Part shown: in pieces, positions 7,675 to 15,299 of the stretch
Layout: each line of letters starts with the position of its first letter
Position numbering within the stretch: the first letter of the stretch is position 1
Assembly (NCBI GenBank): GCA_964479535.1
Contig: CAYZMM010000003.1
Span: 186,001 to 250,000 of the forward strand
Length of the DNA: 64,000 nt
Direction of reading: 5' to 3'
From: S015-6 sp964479535
GTDB taxonomy: Bacteria > Desulfobacterota > DSWW01
Translations under genes and position numbers: made by a program
Notes under the pieces: generated by a model
Database searches by the model: none
Seen by the model: the letters and a program-made list of their open reading frames with translations, nothing else
What the model was told of the DNA's origin: nothing

Positions 7675-10083
7675 TCAGTCCTTGCTCTGCGGCAGGCGCA
7701 GTGAGACGGCGCCGGCCAGCAGGTAGCAGGCCGTGGCGATCAGAATGAGCCGCGTGAACCCAAGGCCCATGGCCAGCAAGGGGGCGAGCACCGTGGCCAC
7801 CACGGAGGCGCATCCGTTCACCGCCCACGCCCAGGGAACGAGAGAGGGCTGGAAGAGAAGGACGCGGCGAAGTCCCGCAGGGAACATGTGGCCCATGGAG
7901 AAGGCCAGGGGCCCGATCGTCCCCAGGGCAACGATGACACGGACCCAGGGCTCCATGGATCGTGAGAGTGCGAGCCAGCGGTCCATTCCCACCAGATAGA
8001 CAAGGGACAGGGCCGTGATCAGGAGGGCGAACAGGACCGGGACCCGCCTGTTCTCCGCGGACCAGCGGGCGCTCGCCCGGCTGCCTGCTCCGGCGAAGAG
8101 GAGGAAGCCGGACAGCACCACGGCCGCCGAGTATACCGGGTGGGCAAGGTACAGAATCAGCTTCTGAAAGAAGCCCATCTCGATGAACATGAAAGAAAGG
8201 CCCAGCAGCAGGAAGTAGCCGAGCACGGCCGGCCGGCCGCGGGACCGGGAAATCTTCCTGGTTCGCGGCAGGAGGGGCAGCAGAATGAACAGGAAGGAGA
8301 GAACCGCGGCCTGCCCCAGAGCGGCCCACAGAAGGAGCGTACCCAGCTCGAGAAAGGCCCGGCTCTGTGCGCCCAGCCGGCTCCGGAGCAGTTCCCATGC
8401 GCGCCAGCGGAAGAAATGGTGGAAGTACGGCTTGTCGTCCGTCGGGGCCTCGAGCCGGAAGACGTATGCGTCGAGGAAGGCTGCGCGGTTCTCCCCCAGG
8501 AGGGCCTGTGCGGCTTCGAAGTAGTAGGGGCGGTCCAGTCGATGGAAGCGGTTCGTCTCCCCGCGCCCGATGCCCGGCAGGTAGCAGAGATCGAAGCTTC
8601 GTTCCGAACAGAACCGACGGATGCGGGAATCGTCCCTCGTGGAAAGCGGCCTGTTCGAAACCAGCACCGTGACCGTGGCCCAGCTGCGGATCATGGCCAG
8701 CTGCTCCGCGGGCTCGTGCCCGCGCTTGCGCAGGGTCGTGGCGGCGAGGTGAAAGAGCCGGGGTCCGGCTCGAGGGGGCATCCGGGACCAGCATGTCAGG
8801 CTTACCACCCCCTTTTCGCCCAGGCGGTCGAGCATCCCGTCCAGGGACTGTGTGGTGAGAAGGTACGACTCTGCGGTGGAGAAGAGACCGGCGCTCGACG
8901 CGCCGAAGGGCTCCAGCGCGCCCAGCTGCACCAGGTCGAAGGTCCCGGTCTCTGCGCCCGCAGCCAGATAACCGCGGGCCTCCCGGTGGAGGACACGGAC
9001 GCCGGGCTCCGTGTAGATCCGCCCGCCCCGATGGAACAGCTCGTCTTCCATCGCCTCGATCACCTGACCGTTCACCTCCAGTCCCACGACTTCACGGCTG
9101 CCGCGAAACAGGGCCAGGCCCAGGTCCGCTCCACCTCCCGCTCCCACGACCAGCACCCGCGGAGCATCCGAGATGTGGTAGGCGCAAGCGGCCGTGGTCG
9201 AGTCCATGAATGCGAAATCCCGGAGGCTCGCATACCGGTAGACGGCCGATGCCGCGGATCCATCCACCAGGATCAGGGCGTGGTCCGGCAGGTGGCCCGT
9301 ATAGGCGAGGCCGAGGCCCGGCGCGTAGTGCAGGGAGGGCCCGGCCACCACGTCGATGCGTCCCAGGTAGCCCACGTCCCGGTGGACGGTGCTCACTTCC
9401 GGCATGGCTCTCACCTGTGCCAGCATCTTGTAGGGAGACACCCGGGGCTCCCGCGGAGCCTTCCAGCCGAAGAGGGCGAGACTCGCCGTGACGGCGACCG
9501 CCACGGCAGCCTTCCAGGATGCGGCCGGTCTGAGCAGGGTCAGCCCCGCGGCGAGGGAAAGGGCGGCCATGGAAAGGTACAGACCGAAGGGAGCCATGAA
9601 ACGCATGAGCATCAGAGCGAAGAGCGCCCCGATGCCGGACCCCGCCAGGTTCGCCGCATAGTGCCCGCCCGTCCTGCCCTCCTCCTCCATCAGGGCCAGG
9701 CCCACCAAGCACCCGGCGAGGAAGAAGGGCATGAAGAGGATGCCCTCGAGAAGCAGCGCCCTTGGGAGCTGTTCCACAGGATTCCATCCCAGTTCGTGAA
9801 CATCGAACGACAGTGCCCGGCCGGCGATCCAGCATGCGGGAACGGCCAGTGTCAGGAGCATGGAAGAAACGTACATCCAGCTTTCCAGCCGCAGACGGAG
9901 CCGGCGTCCCGCCAGGGTCAGCGCCGTACCGCTCGCTCCGAACCCGAGGAGGGCCACGCTGATGACCATGTACGCAAAGTGGTGCCAGAAGCGGAAGGAG
10001 AGCATGCGCATCATGGCGAGCTCGAGCCCGATGACGGCGGCGGACACGAGCAGCACGGCCGTTCGCATTCGCAGGGGCGACAT
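7675..10083 (-). CDS. Polytopic membrane protein with spermidine-synthase-like domain
   Basis: The 802-residue protein has three parts: about eight N-terminal membrane helices (to residue 205), a soluble Rossmann methyltransferase-like domain (roughly 220-530), and a second set of membrane helices to the C-terminus. The soluble part shows the SAM-binding glycine loop VLVVGAGGGADL near 320 followed by an acidic strand end (VVGLEVN), as in polyamine synthases fused to membrane domains. Such fusions are common in environmental bacteria and their substrate is generally unknown; aminopropyl transfer is not proven. It follows pcm with three bases between, so the two are probably co-translated. A glycosylated or modified lipid role is conceivable but unsupported. 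Confidence 0.8.
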   Translation of the reverse strand: MSPLRMRTAVLLVSAAVIGLELAMMRMLSFRFWHHFAYMVISVALLGFGASGTALTLAGRRLRLRLESWMYVSSMLLTLAVPACWIAGRALSFDVHELGWNPVEQLPRALLLEGILFMPFFLAGCLVGLALMEEEGRTGGHYAANLAGSGIGALFALMLMRFMAPFGLYLSMAALSLAAGLTLLRPAASWKAAVAVAVTASLALFGWKAPREPRVSPYKMLAQVRAMPEVSTVHRDVGYLGRIDVVAGPSLHYAPGLGLAYTGHLPDHALILVDGSAASAVYRYASLRDFAFMDSTTAACAYHISDAPRVLVVGAGGGADLGLALFRGSREVVGLEVNGQVIEAMEDELFHRGGRIYTEPGVRVLHREARGYLAAGAETGTFDLVQLGALEPFGASSAGLFSTAESYLLTTQSLDGMLDRLGEKGVVSLTCWSRMPPRAGPRLFHLAATTLRKRGHEPAEQLAMIRSWATVTVLVSNRPLSTRDDSRIRRFCSERSFDLCYLPGIGRGETNRFHRLDRPYYFEAAQALLGENRAAFLDAYVFRLEAPTDDKPYFHHFFRWRAWELLRSRLGAQSRAFLELGTLLLWAALGQAAVLSFLFILLPLLPRTRKISRSRGRPAVLGYFLLLGLSFMFIEMGFFQKLILYLAHPVYSAAVVLSGFLLFAGAGSRASARWSAENRRVPVLFALLITALSLVYLVGMDRWLALSRSMEPWVRVIVALGTIGPLAFSMGHMFPAGLRRVLLFQPSLVPWAWAVNGCASVVATVLAPLLAMGLGFTRLILIATACYLLAGAVSLRLPQSKD

Positions 10084-10086
10084 GTT

Positions 10087-11004
10087 CTACCCTGAGGAGG
10101 TGTCTTCCCGCAGAAAGGGCACGAAACGGACCGGCATGAGGGAACGACTGCGGATCTTCCCCTCCTTGTCCTTTTCCACGAGCATGAGGGACTGAACCGC
10201 GAATCGCCCACCTACCGGGATGAGCATTCTGCCCTCCTTTGCGAGCTGGCGCAGAAGAGGAGGCGGGATCTGGCCGGCCGCGGCCGTCACGATCACGGCG
10301 TCGTAAGGTGCATGCTCCTCCCATCCGTAATAGCCGTCTCCGTGCCGGGTCCGGACCACATCGTAGCCCAGTCGCTCCAGGCGCTTGCCGGCACTCTCGG
10401 ACAGGGCCTCGATGATCTCGATCGTGAAGACCTCGCGGGTGAAATGGGTCAGCACCGCAGCCTGGTATCCGGACCCCGTCCCGACCTCCAGCACTCGATC
10501 GCCCGGTTCCAACTCGAGCAGCCGTGTCATTTCCGCAACGATGAACGGCTGTGAAATCGTCTGACCGTAGCCGATGGGCCGGGGGGTGTCCGCGTAGGCC
10601 CTGTCGCAGCCCGCGGAGGGGACGAATTCGTGCCGCGGCACCGTGGCCATCGCTTTCAGGACGCGCGTGTCGGTGAGGCCGTATCGTTCACGGATCGTCT
10701 CGACCATGTCGCGGCGTTCCCGACTGCAGGCCTTGAAGGTGGGCGGACTCCAGGCGCCGCCGCCTGATTCTTTGTCCGGCTCCTTTTCGGTGGGGCCTCC
10801 GGGCTCGTTGGCTGAAACGGAAGACGCCGGCGCCGGGAGCGCAGCGGGAATAGAGAGGGGTGCCGACGTGGAAAGCACAAGCGAAAGGAGTGCTGCCAAG
10901 CCCAGGGAGGAACGAAGCCCTGTCGAGCCTCCACGAAACCGTGCCTCATCCGCACCGGGGCGGGGAGAAGGACCGGAGAATAAAGATACGAACGAACCTT
11001 TCAT
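10087..11004 (-). CDS. pcm: Protein-L-isoaspartate O-methyltransferase, apparently exported
   Basis: Repairs isoaspartyl residues in aged proteins by SAM-dependent carboxyl methylation. The catalytic domain occupies residues 100-300, with GYGQTISQPFIVAEMT near 155, the SAM loop VLEVGTGSGYQAAVL near 180 and the family-specific HAPYDAVIVTAAA near 240. The first 65 residues are extra: a basic start, a hydrophobic stretch (LGLAALLSLVLSTSAPL) and a proline/alanine-rich linker, as expected of a signal peptide or anchor. The family is usually cytosolic, so a periplasmic repair enzyme is inferred. GGAGGAAG precedes the ATG. It lies in the reverse operon between two small exported proteins and the spermidine-synthase-like gene. 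Confidence 0.88.
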   Translation of the reverse strand: MKGSFVSLFSGPSPRPGADEARFRGGSTGLRSSLGLAALLSLVLSTSAPLSIPAALPAPASSVSANEPGGPTEKEPDKESGGGAWSPPTFKACSRERRDMVETIRERYGLTDTRVLKAMATVPRHEFVPSAGCDRAYADTPRPIGYGQTISQPFIVAEMTRLLELEPGDRVLEVGTGSGYQAAVLTHFTREVFTIEIIEALSESAGKRLERLGYDVVRTRHGDGYYGWEEHAPYDAVIVTAAAGQIPPPLLRQLAKEGRMLIPVGGRFAVQSLMLVEKDKEGKIRSRSLMPVRFVPFLREDTSSG

Positions 11005-11052
11005 CTTCCTCCGTCCCCTTGGTCGGAAACGGTCGAAACCAAATCGTCCGGT

Positions 11053-11301
11053 TCAGAAGCCGGGCTTCATCTCCTCGAAGGGGAGGCCAAGCTGGTTCTT
11101 GTGATCCGAGACCACGTGTTTGACCACGCCGGTCTTCGTGTCCATCACGAAGACCTCCAGGATGTAGCCTCCCCCCGCCTCGGCCGACGTTGCCGCGACT
11201 GCGTATCTTCCTGGCCGATCCTCGGACGCGGCGCCCACCAGGAACAGGAGCGCAACCAGCACGGTTCCTGCCAGGAGGATCGCAATGGTTCGGTTTCTCA
11301 T
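11053..11301 (-). CDS. Small exported protein of unknown function
   Basis: 82 residues: a clear signal peptide or single anchor (TIAILLAGTVLVALLFLVGA) followed by a short soluble domain with GGGYILEVFVMDTKTGVVKHV. The phrase resembles small bacterial proteins that report on a cofactor or conserved beta-hairpin, but I cannot name a family. It starts one base after the stop of the next gene upstream and is followed by pcm 48 bases later, so it belongs to the reverse operon headed by the osmC remnant. Confidence 0.65.
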   Translation of the reverse strand: MRNRTIAILLAGTVLVALLFLVGAASEDRPGRYAVAATSAEAGGGYILEVFVMDTKTGVVKHVVSDHKNQLGLPFEEMKPGF

Positions 11302-11302
11302 G

Positions 11303-11731
11303 CTACTTCCCCTGCTTTCCGTAGTAACGGTTCATGGCCTGCAGGGCGTTCTGCGCCTCTGTTGCGGCCCCTTCGAAGGTGAAGTGAAGCCACCGGTCGG
11401 CACCGTCCTTCGGCACCTTGAGGCGGAGGATGTATTCCTGTTCGAGCAGCTCGTTCGCGCCCACGCGGTTCTTCACGAGGCACTGCCACTCGGCGACCTG
11501 CTTCCAGGGTATCATGTGCTTCTCCCGGTCCGAATCCAGGTATTGGATTCCTTTGTCCTGGATCGTCAGCCGGGTCGCAAAGGGCCTGAAGTCCTGCATG
11601 TAATAGCCCGCGTCCAGGGTGACGCTGTCGCCGCACCATGCGGTCTGTCCGAGGCCCGACGCGAGCACCGCAATCGATGCACACACGATCAGGCCCGCCC
11701 ATCTCGTGGATTCTCTCCTTTTCACACTCAT
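11303..11731 (-). CDS. Exported protein of unknown function
   Basis: 142 residues with a basic N-terminus and hydrophobic segment (AGLIVCASIAVLASGLG) ending in a probable signal cleavage site near TAWCGD. The mature part is a small beta-rich domain: DAGYYMQDFRPFATRLTI, MIPWKQVAEWQCLV and a C-terminal helix AQNALQAMNRYYGK. No recognised family. Its ATG overlaps the stop of the small zinc-ribbon gene (ATGA), so the two are translationally coupled. It belongs to the operon behind the sigma-54 promoter at 12049-12064. Confidence 0.65.
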   Translation of the reverse strand: MSVKRRESTRWAGLIVCASIAVLASGLGQTAWCGDSVTLDAGYYMQDFRPFATRLTIQDKGIQYLDSDREKHMIPWKQVAEWQCLVKNRVGANELLEQEYILRLKVPKDGADRWLHFTFEGAATEAQNALQAMNRYYGKQGK

Positions 11732-11898
11732 GTTCGTTCCTCCTTTTCAAGCTCGGAACAAGGCACGCACAGGCCGTTCTCGTCGATGCACTCTTCACAG
11801 TGCATGCGTCGGCACTGTCTGCACTCGTTCACCGTCGTCTTGTAATCCCCCTCTTGCTCGTTACCGCAGGCCGTGCAAACAAACTTCTCTTCCGCCAT
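11728..11898 (-). CDS. Small zinc-ribbon protein with four Cys pairs
   Basis: A 56-residue protein with CTAC near residue 8, CRQC near 26, HCEEC near 34 and CVPC near 43: four CXXC pairs arranged like a double zinc ribbon or a cross-brace (RING/B-box-like) fold. It has AAAGGAGTGAGAAG before its ATG, and its stop overlaps the next start (ATGA), both strong signs of a real gene. Function unknown; proteins of this layout usually bind zinc and mediate protein contacts. It lies between the osmC remnant and an exported protein in a sigma-54-controlled operon. Confidence 0.75.
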   Translation of the reverse strand: MAEEKFVCTACGNEQEGDYKTTVNECRQCRRMHCEECIDENGLCVPCSELEKEERT

Positions 11899-11944
11899 CT
11901 TCTCACTCCTTTCCCGCCGTCTCGGACGCTGCCGCCCCTCGGCG

Positions 11945-12028
11945 TCATGGCAGTTTCGCTTCGAGTTCGATCTTCACGCCCGCCAGGGCCTTCGAAACCG
12001 GACAGGACTCCTTGGCGGTGCGAGCCTG
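11945..12028 (-). pseudogene. osmC: osmC-like peroxiredoxin remnant (last ~26 codons)
   Basis: The minus strand reads ARTAKESCPVSKALAGVKI and ends in LEAKLP-stop, the C-terminal signature of OsmC/Ohr hydroperoxide reductases (CPVSKAL with the second redox cysteine). In frame upstream there is a stop codon immediately before this fragment, and the rest of the gene (about 115 codons) is missing. The sigma-54 promoter at 12049-12064 ends about 20 bases upstream of the fragment, so promoter and gene end are joined with the body removed. Either a real deletion or a collapsed assembly join. Confidence 0.7.
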
Positions 12029-12048
12029 TCATCATCAGCCATATGAGC

Positions 12049-12064
12049 AGCAATATGGATGCCA
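12049..12064 (-). promoter_or_regulatory. Sigma-54 promoter of the osmC-remnant operon
   Basis: Minus-strand TGGCATC-CATA-TTGCT, correct spacing and both core dinucleotides. It would drive the osmC remnant, zinc-ribbon protein, two exported proteins, pcm and the membrane spermidine-synthase-like gene. Confidence 0.85.
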
Positions 12065-12135
12065 AGTGAGATGCGGCCTCTCACGGCCGTTTGAAGCACC
12101 GTCTTGCAGGGCCACCCTTCGGATCGGAAGGCCCC

Positions 12136-12185
12136 TATGCAAGGTTTGCACAGTTTGGTTCGCATCTGTGTGCGAATGGTGCACA
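12136..12185. promoter_or_regulatory. Operator pair upstream of the osmC promoter
   Basis: TATGC-AAGGTTT-GCACA at 12136-12152 and the perfect palindrome TGTGC-GAATGGT-GCACA at 12169-12185, 33 bases apart. The proximal centre is 82 bases from the -24 GG. The block lies between this reverse operon and the forward lipoprotein gene at 12301; I see no forward sigma-54 element. Confidence 0.75.
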
Positions 12186-12300
12186 ACCTCCTCTGTGAAA
12201 AGCCGCCCGACTGCGGGTTCTCGATTCCTCCCGGGAGCCGTGAACCCGGCTCCGGGAATCTAACGTGAAAAGCACCATCAACCAGACAGGGGAGAATCTC

Positions 12301-12792
12301 ATGAAACTCTTGGTGAGGGGGGTGTTGGCTCTTCTCGCGGGGCTGATGCTCCTGAACGGCTGTCACAAGACCGTACGGACGGACCTCGAAACTCTGCGGG
12401 AGAACCCGGACAAGTTCCAGGGCAAGGAAGTGGTGATCGTGACCGAAATCGAGGACGTCAAGAGGAACCCGCAACCCTACCTGCAGAAGGAGGTGCAGCT
12501 TCAGGGGCAGGTGGAATACATGGGCTTCCGGGAGCACTTTCGGTGGAACTTCCTTTTGAAGGATGCCGAGGGAAGGGCCCTTCGCTGCTACGAACGGGAG
12601 TATGCCTACAGGGTTTCGAGCCGGGTGGAACTCACGGTACGGGAAGCGGAGAAGGAGGGTGAGCCGTTGACCGTGGTCGGGTCGCTGGAGAACGGCAACG
12701 AGCTGGAACTCGACTGGATCGAGTACCGTGGAGACCGGATCGACACCGACTTCGTGCCCCACCGGGAACTCCACCGTTTCTGGATCTTCTGA
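12301..12792 (+). CDS. Predicted lipoprotein with OB-like domain, unknown function
   Basis: 163 residues with a lipoprotein signal: basic start, hydrophobic core and lipobox LLNGC at residue 18. The mature part contains two similar segments (KFQGKEVVIVTEIEDVK and YLQKEVQLQGQVEYMG), which look like strands of an OB-fold used by Slp-type or DNA-binding-stress outer-membrane lipoproteins, and ends in an aromatic tail (HRFWIF). Function unknown. An upstream in-frame GTG exists at 12265 but the lipobox position fixes the ATG at 12301. A perfect 17-bp hairpin follows four bases after its stop. Confidence 0.75.
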   Translation: MKLLVRGVLALLAGLMLLNGCHKTVRTDLETLRENPDKFQGKEVVIVTEIEDVKRNPQPYLQKEVQLQGQVEYMGFREHFRWNFLLKDAEGRALRCYEREYAYRVSSRVELTVREAEKEGEPLTVVGSLENGNELELDWIEYRGDRIDTDFVPHRELHRFWIF

Positions 12793-12796
12793 AGAA

Positions 12797-12834
12797 GAGG
12801 GGACGTTGTTTAATTGATTAAACAACGTCCCCTC
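12797..12834. repeat. Perfect 17-bp inverted repeat with TTGA loop
   Basis: Left arm GAGGGGACGTTGTTTAA and right arm TTAAACAACGTCCCCTC are exact reverse complements around a four-base loop. It sits between the lipoprotein stop and the ABC transporter operon. It may act as a bidirectional terminator, but the G/C arms and A/T centre also resemble REP-type elements that spread with RAYT (IS200-like) transposases; no second copy was noticed in the window. Confidence 0.85.
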
Positions 12835-12898
12835 GATCTGGACAGTGTGCTGCATCTCCAGTATTCTGCAGCCGCAAAGCACCACGGAGGCCCTTCCC

Positions 12899-13678
12899 AT
12901 GCTCCACCTCGAGGGTGTGTCCAAATCCTACGACGGCGGGCACACCCATGCGGTCCGGCGAATCGACCTGGAGGTCGAAGAAGGCGAACTGCTCGTCCTG
13001 CTGGGCGAGTCGGGCTGCGGCAAGACCACCACCCTGAAGATGATCAACCGGCTCATCGAGCCGACCGCCGGAACCATCCGGGTCCGGGACGAGGACACGC
13101 GTGACGTGGATCCCGTTACCCTCAGGCGAAAGATCGGGTACGTGTTCCAGGGGATCGGGCTGTTCCCCCACTTCACTGTGGGGGAGAACATCGCCGTGGT
13201 TCCGAACCTGCTGGGCTGGGAGGACGCGGAGGTGGGCCAGCGGGTGGACGAGCTGCTCGAGCTGGTGGGGCTGGAGGCGGGGGACTTCCGCGACCGCCGG
13301 CCCACCGAGCTCTCCGGCGGGCAGCAGCAGCGCATCGGTCTGGCCCGCGCGCTGGCCGCCCGGCCGAAGATCATGCTCATGGACGAACCCTTCGGGGCCC
13401 TGGACCCGCTCACACGCGACCGGCTCCAGGACGAGTTCACGGACATTCACCGGAGCCTGGGACTCACCACCGTGATGGTGACCCACGACATGACCGAGGC
13501 ACTCCTGCTCGCCGACCGGATCGCCGTGATGAACGAGGGCCGGATCCTGCGCGTGGATACGCCCCGGGAGCTCCTGAACGATCCCCAGGACGATTACATC
13601 GGAGACCTCATGGACATGCCGAGGCGTCAGGCGGACCGGCTGGAGGAGCTCATGCACGAGGCGGAAGAGAGCCGATGA
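12899..13678 (+). CDS. ABC transporter ATPase, glycine betaine/choline (OpuCA/ProV) type
   Basis: ATP-driving subunit of an osmoprotectant importer. The 259-residue protein has Walker A GESGCGKTT near residue 38, the FQGIGLFPHFTVGENIA Q-loop region typical of OpuCA, signature LSGGQQQRIGLARAL near 138 and Walker B IMLMDEPFGALDPLTR near 158. The second half after the H-loop is short, and the CBS pair seen in many OpuCA proteins is absent. The start at 12899 matches the family N-terminus (MLHLEGVSKSY); an upstream in-frame ATG at 12845 would add 18 unrelated residues. Its stop overlaps the next start (ATGA). Confidence 0.9.
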   Translation: MLHLEGVSKSYDGGHTHAVRRIDLEVEEGELLVLLGESGCGKTTTLKMINRLIEPTAGTIRVRDEDTRDVDPVTLRRKIGYVFQGIGLFPHFTVGENIAVVPNLLGWEDAEVGQRVDELLELVGLEAGDFRDRRPTELSGGQQQRIGLARALAARPKIMLMDEPFGALDPLTRDRLQDEFTDIHRSLGLTTVMVTHDMTEALLLADRIAVMNEGRILRVDTPRELLNDPQDDYIGDLMDMPRRQADRLEELMHEAEESR

Positions 13679-15279
13679 CCGGAAACCTTCGGGAACAGTT
13701 CCTCGTCCTGCCCGAGAACCTCTCGAACCACCTCCTGATCACCCTCATCCCCCTGGCCGTCGGGGTGGCGGTGAGTCTCCCCCTGGCCGTCTACGTGGTC
13801 AAGCACCCCCGGCTGCGGTACCCCACGCTCACGGCGGTGAGCATCGTGCAGACCATCCCGAGCCTGGCGCTCCTGGCGCTCATGGTGCCGGTTCTGGCCG
13901 CCCTCAGTTCGCTGACCGCCCGGGCCCTGGGCGTGGAGATCTCGGCCCTCGGCTTCTATCCCACGGTGATCGCCCTGAGCCTGTACAGCATCCTGCCCAT
14001 GCTGCGAAATGCGGTGACCGGCATCCTGGGGGTGGACCCGGCCATGGTGGAGGCGGCAGAGGGGATGGGGATGACACGCAGCCAGGTGCTCTGGAAGGTG
14101 GAGCTGCCCCTGGCCGCGCCGGTCATCATCGCGGGCATTCGCACGGCCACCGTCTGGGTCGTGGGCATCGCCACCCTGGCAACGCCGGTTGGACAGCGCT
14201 GCCTCGGCAACTACATCTTCCGGGGCCTCCAGACCCGCAACTGGACCGCCGTGGTCTTCGGGTGCGTGGCCGCGGCCCTGCTCGCCATCCTGCTGGATCT
14301 CCTGCTCGGCGGGGTGGAAAAGGCGGTCAAGGAACGCAGGAGGCGACTGGCCATGGGAGCCGCCGCGGCGCTGCTCCTGATCATGGCCGCCGGCATCCTC
14401 GCTCCCTTTGCCACGGGATGGCTCTCTTCACGGGCGCAGCAGGACACGGGGACGACCCGGCAGGTCGTCTGGGTGGGTTCGAAGACCTTTACCGAGCAGT
14501 ACATTCTGGCCACCCTCATCACCCGGGTACTCGAAGATTCCGGGTTTCCCGCCCGCGAGAAGGAGAGCCTGGGCTCCACGGTGGTCTTCGACGCCCTGGT
14601 GAAGGGCGAGATCGACTGCTACGTGGACTACACGGGCACGGTCTGGGCCAACTACATGGATCGCGACCGCACGGCCGGGGCGAAGACCGTGCTGAGGGAA
14701 GTGCGGGACTGGCTTCGGGCCGATCACGGGATTCACTGCCTGGGTGCGCTCGGCTTCGAGAACGCCTACGGGCTGGCCATGTCGAAGAAGCGTGCCCGCG
14801 AGCTGGGCATCGAGACCATCGGCAACCTGGCCGGTCACGCACCCGGCATGAAGATCGGGGGCGATTACGAGTTCTTCGGCCGCCCCGAGTGGCAGAGGAT
14901 ACGCGACACCTACGGGCTCCGGTTTGCAGACCAGATCAGCTACGACTCCACCTTCATGTACCGGGCCGTGCGCCGCGGCCGGGTGGATGTGATCTCCGCC
15001 TTCACGAGCGACGGCAGGATCGAGGCCTTCGATCTCACCGTGCTGGAAGACCCTGAGGACACGATCCCCCCCTACGACGCCGTGCTGCTGCTCTCCGGGG
15101 ATGCGGCCGCGCGCCCCGGCCTGGTGGAGGCCCTGGACCCACTCGTCGGCGCGATCCCGGTTCAGCTCATGCGCCGGGCCAACTACAAGGTGGACCGGGA
15201 GAAGAACAAGCGCACGGTCGACCAGGCGGCCGAATGGCTCTACCGGCAGATCTTCGAAGAGAACGAAGAAGCCCACTGA
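13675..15279 (+). CDS. Fused permease and substrate-binding protein of osmoprotectant ABC importer
   Basis: 534 residues. The first 235 are an inner-membrane permease with about six helices and the EAA loop EAAEGMGMTRSQVLWKVELP near 125. After a final membrane segment (ALLLIMAAGILAPFATGWL) the C-terminal 280 residues form an OpuAC/ProX-like periplasmic binding domain: VGSKTFTEQYILATLI near 264, DYTGTVWANYM near 320, YDSTFMYRAVRRGRVDVISAF near 425. Permease-binder fusions are known for choline/glycine betaine systems. Together with the upstream ATPase this is a complete importer in two genes. The exact substrate (betaine, choline or carnitine) is not resolved; aromatic cage residues were not mapped. 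Confidence 0.9.
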   Translation: MTGNLREQFLVLPENLSNHLLITLIPLAVGVAVSLPLAVYVVKHPRLRYPTLTAVSIVQTIPSLALLALMVPVLAALSSLTARALGVEISALGFYPTVIALSLYSILPMLRNAVTGILGVDPAMVEAAEGMGMTRSQVLWKVELPLAAPVIIAGIRTATVWVVGIATLATPVGQRCLGNYIFRGLQTRNWTAVVFGCVAAALLAILLDLLLGGVEKAVKERRRRLAMGAAAALLLIMAAGILAPFATGWLSSRAQQDTGTTRQVVWVGSKTFTEQYILATLITRVLEDSGFPAREKESLGSTVVFDALVKGEIDCYVDYTGTVWANYMDRDRTAGAKTVLREVRDWLRADHGIHCLGALGFENAYGLAMSKKRARELGIETIGNLAGHAPGMKIGGDYEFFGRPEWQRIRDTYGLRFADQISYDSTFMYRAVRRGRVDVISAFTSDGRIEAFDLTVLEDPEDTIPPYDAVLLLSGDAAARPGLVEALDPLVGAIPVQLMRRANYKVDREKNKRTVDQAAEWLYRQIFEENEEAH

Positions 15280-15299
15280 TCCCCGAAAGGAAGACAGAC

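Noticed and set aside
8140..10095. 651-codon plus-strand frame opposite the spermidine-synthase-like gene
   Set aside because: Shadow frame rich in P, R, G, H and Q without domain motifs.
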